A stretch of DNA of 64,000 nucleotides from Fulvimarina pelagi HTCC2506 (lineage in GTDB: Bacteria; Pseudomonadota; Alphaproteobacteria; Rhizobiales; Rhizobiaceae): contig NZ_DS022272.1 in NCBI RefSeq assembly GCF_000153705.1, positions 2,740,798 to 2,804,797 of the forward strand. Reading direction: 5' to 3'. This document shows positions 62,830-64,000 of the stretch, piece after piece (position 1 is the stretch's first letter; the number at the start of each line of letters is the position of its first letter). The notes below the pieces were generated by a model. That model saw only the letters and a list, made by a program, of their open reading frames with translations, was not told the DNA's origin and made no database searches. A program made the translations under genes and the position numbers.

Positions 62830-64000
62830 ATGAGCGATACGCCCATCATCGAACTCACGAACGTCTCGAAGACCTATGGCGAGAGCGAGACCCGCGCCGA
62901 CATCCTGAAGGACGTCAATCTCAACGTGGAAGAAGGCGAGTTCGTCGCGATCGTTGGCTTCTCCGGTTCCGGCAAGACGACGCTCATGTCGCTGCTTGCA
63001 GGGCTGATCCAGCCGAACACCGGCGAAGTCCTCATGAAAGGCAAGCCGGTGGAAGGCCCGGGTCCCGAACGTGGCCTCGTCTTCCAGTCCTATTCGCTGA
63101 TGCCGTGGCTCTCGGTGCGCGGGAACGTGGCGCTCGCGGTCGACTCGGTCTTTTCGAAAGAATCGAAGGAAAACCGCAAGGCGCGAACCGACAAGTATAT
63201 CGAGATGGTCGGCCTCTCCCATGCCGTCGATCGCAAGCCGGCAGAGCTGTCGGGCGGCATGCGCCAGCGCGTCTCGGTGGCGCGGGCGCTTGCCATGCAG
63301 CCCGAGGTCCTTCTCCTCGACGAGCCGCTCTCGGCACTCGATGCCCTGACCCGCGCGAAACTCCAGGACGAGTTCGCGGCAATCAGCCAGGTCGAGAAGA
63401 AGACGATCATTCTCATCACTAACGATGTGGACGAGGCGATCCTCCTCGCCGACCGGATCATCCCGCTCGATCCCGGCCCGAATGCGACGCTCGGACCCTC
63501 TTTCGCCGTTGATCTCGCCCGCCCGCGCGATCGCACGGCCATGAATTCCGATGACACCTTCAAGCGCCTGCGGCGCGAGGTGACGAACTATCTGATGGAA
63601 AAGGGCAAGAGCGCTCAGGACGAAGCGGGCGACGCGGTTTCGCTCCCGAACGTCATTCCGGTCGATCTCGCGGGCAAGAAGAAGCGCCAGGCTCCGGACC
63701 TACCGGAGGCTTACAAGCGGGCGTCCCATTCGCCGATCGAGAAGCGCTTCGTCGAGTTTTTCGAGGTGCGCAAAGTCTATCCGACGCCGAAGGGTCCGTT
63801 GACGGTCGTCGACGGCTTCGATCTCCAGATGGAGAAGGGAGAGTTCATCACGCTCATCGGCCATTCGGGCTGCGGTAAGTCAACGGTCCTCTCCATGGCG
63901 GCGGGCCTCACCGACATAACGACGGGCGGCATCGTGCTCAATGGTCGCGAGGTCGACGCGGCGGGGCCGGATCGCGCCGTCGTCTTTCAGGCTCCCTCAC
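62830..64000 (+). CDS. nrtC: Nitrate ABC transporter ATPase with two ATPase modules (partial, runs off the window)
   Basis: At least 390 residues in one open frame. First module: [18 protein letters not shown] (Walker A), [16 protein letters not shown] (signature) and [13 protein letters not shown] (Walker B). After a linker of about 90 residues (to [15 protein letters not shown]) a second module begins: [13 protein letters not shown], then [18 protein letters not shown] (Walker A), and continues to the edge. So NrtC and NrtD ATPases appear fused in one polypeptide. No stop is seen to 64000. Starts 12 bases after nrtB. Confidence 0.9.
   Translation, partial: MSDTPIIELTNVSKTYGESETRADILKDVNLNVEEGEFVAIVGFSGSGKTTLMSLLAGLIQPNTGEVLMKGKPVEGPGPERGLVFQSYSLMPWLSVRGNVALAVDSVFSKESKENRKARTDKYIEMVGLSHAVDRKPAELSGGMRQRVSVARALAMQPEVLLLDEPLSALDALTRAKLQDEFAAISQVEKKTIILITNDVDEAILLADRIIPLDPGPNATLGPSFAVDLARPRDRTAMNSDDTFKRLRREVTNYLMEKGKSAQDEAGDAVSLPNVIPVDLAGKKKRQAPDLPEAYKRASHSPIEKRFVEFFEVRKVYPTPKGPLTVVDGFDLQMEKGEFITLIGHSGCGKSTVLSMAAGLTDITTGGIVLNGREVDAAGPDRAVVFQAPS

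Noticed and set aside
1-64000. CRISPR arrays
   Set aside because: No array of regularly spaced direct repeats was seen; the repeats in csgA and phaZ are coding.

Overview
The window reads as one chromosomal segment of an alphaproteobacterium, most likely order Hyphomicrobiales (Rhizobiales). The grounds are the frc-type sugar ABC locus with a divergent ROK regulator, the NDUFA9-like epimerase beside uppP, the alphaproteobacterial curli set with csgH, an intracellular PHB depolymerase with a cysteine lipase box, a LOV histidine kinase and a high-GC coding bias. Genus cannot be fixed by eye; sulfolactate use and the transporter mix would suit a marine or surface-living member such as the Aurantimonadaceae, but that is inference.

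Layout. 1-3076: fructose-type ABC transporter genes (frcC partial, frcB) and a divergent ROK regulator. 3199-15855: mostly core genes: PilZ protein, polA, LOV kinase, pyrF, an acetyltransferase, a PHB depolymerase with a very long basic tail, GST, uppP, a TauE-type exporter and an NDUFA9-like protein. 16126-18073: tRNA-Leu with a strong promoter, a broken tRNA-type integrase just downstream and two tandem acetyltransferases, probably the relic of an integrative element. 18216-23088: a large autotransporter with compensating frameshifts, an AT-rich gap and a curli operon (csgA, csgH, second curlin). 23394-31226: lepA, a CYTH/CHAD pair, an outer-membrane barrel protein, uvrC, pgsA and tRNA-Arg.

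31680-44919 is a carboxylate-use block. A GntR regulator faces a tripartite tricarboxylate transporter (tctC, tctA, tctB) followed by tartrate dehydrogenase and D-tartrate dehydratase. After an isolated proteasome-like hydrolase comes a full sulfolactate module: sulfolactate sulfo-lyase (suyA, suyB) plus the two opposite-handed sulfolactate dehydrogenases (slcC, comC) on the minus strand, with suyR and the exporter suyZ on the plus strand. 45209-49152 has a metallo-beta-lactamase-fold hydrolase, a small SnoaL-like secreted protein and an insertion-sequence graveyard with pieces of at least three elements.

49153-57397 is the most interesting metabolic locus: a DUF1537 acid-sugar kinase, an extended SDR dehydrogenase and a TRAP transporter in one operon, a divergent FCD-type regulator and class II aldolase, and a RuBisCO-like protein with an intact metal-binding lysine motif. 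These make a plausible uptake, oxidation, phosphorylation and decarboxylation route for a branched or four-carbon sugar acid, but having both an aldolase-type and a RuBisCO-like enzyme is unexpected. 58163-64000 is a nitrate assimilation locus: nasT (RNA-binding ANTAR antiterminator), nasS (cytoplasmic nitrate sensor), a leader with a clear intrinsic terminator, then nrtA, nrtB and a two-ATPase nrtC-type gene that runs off the window.
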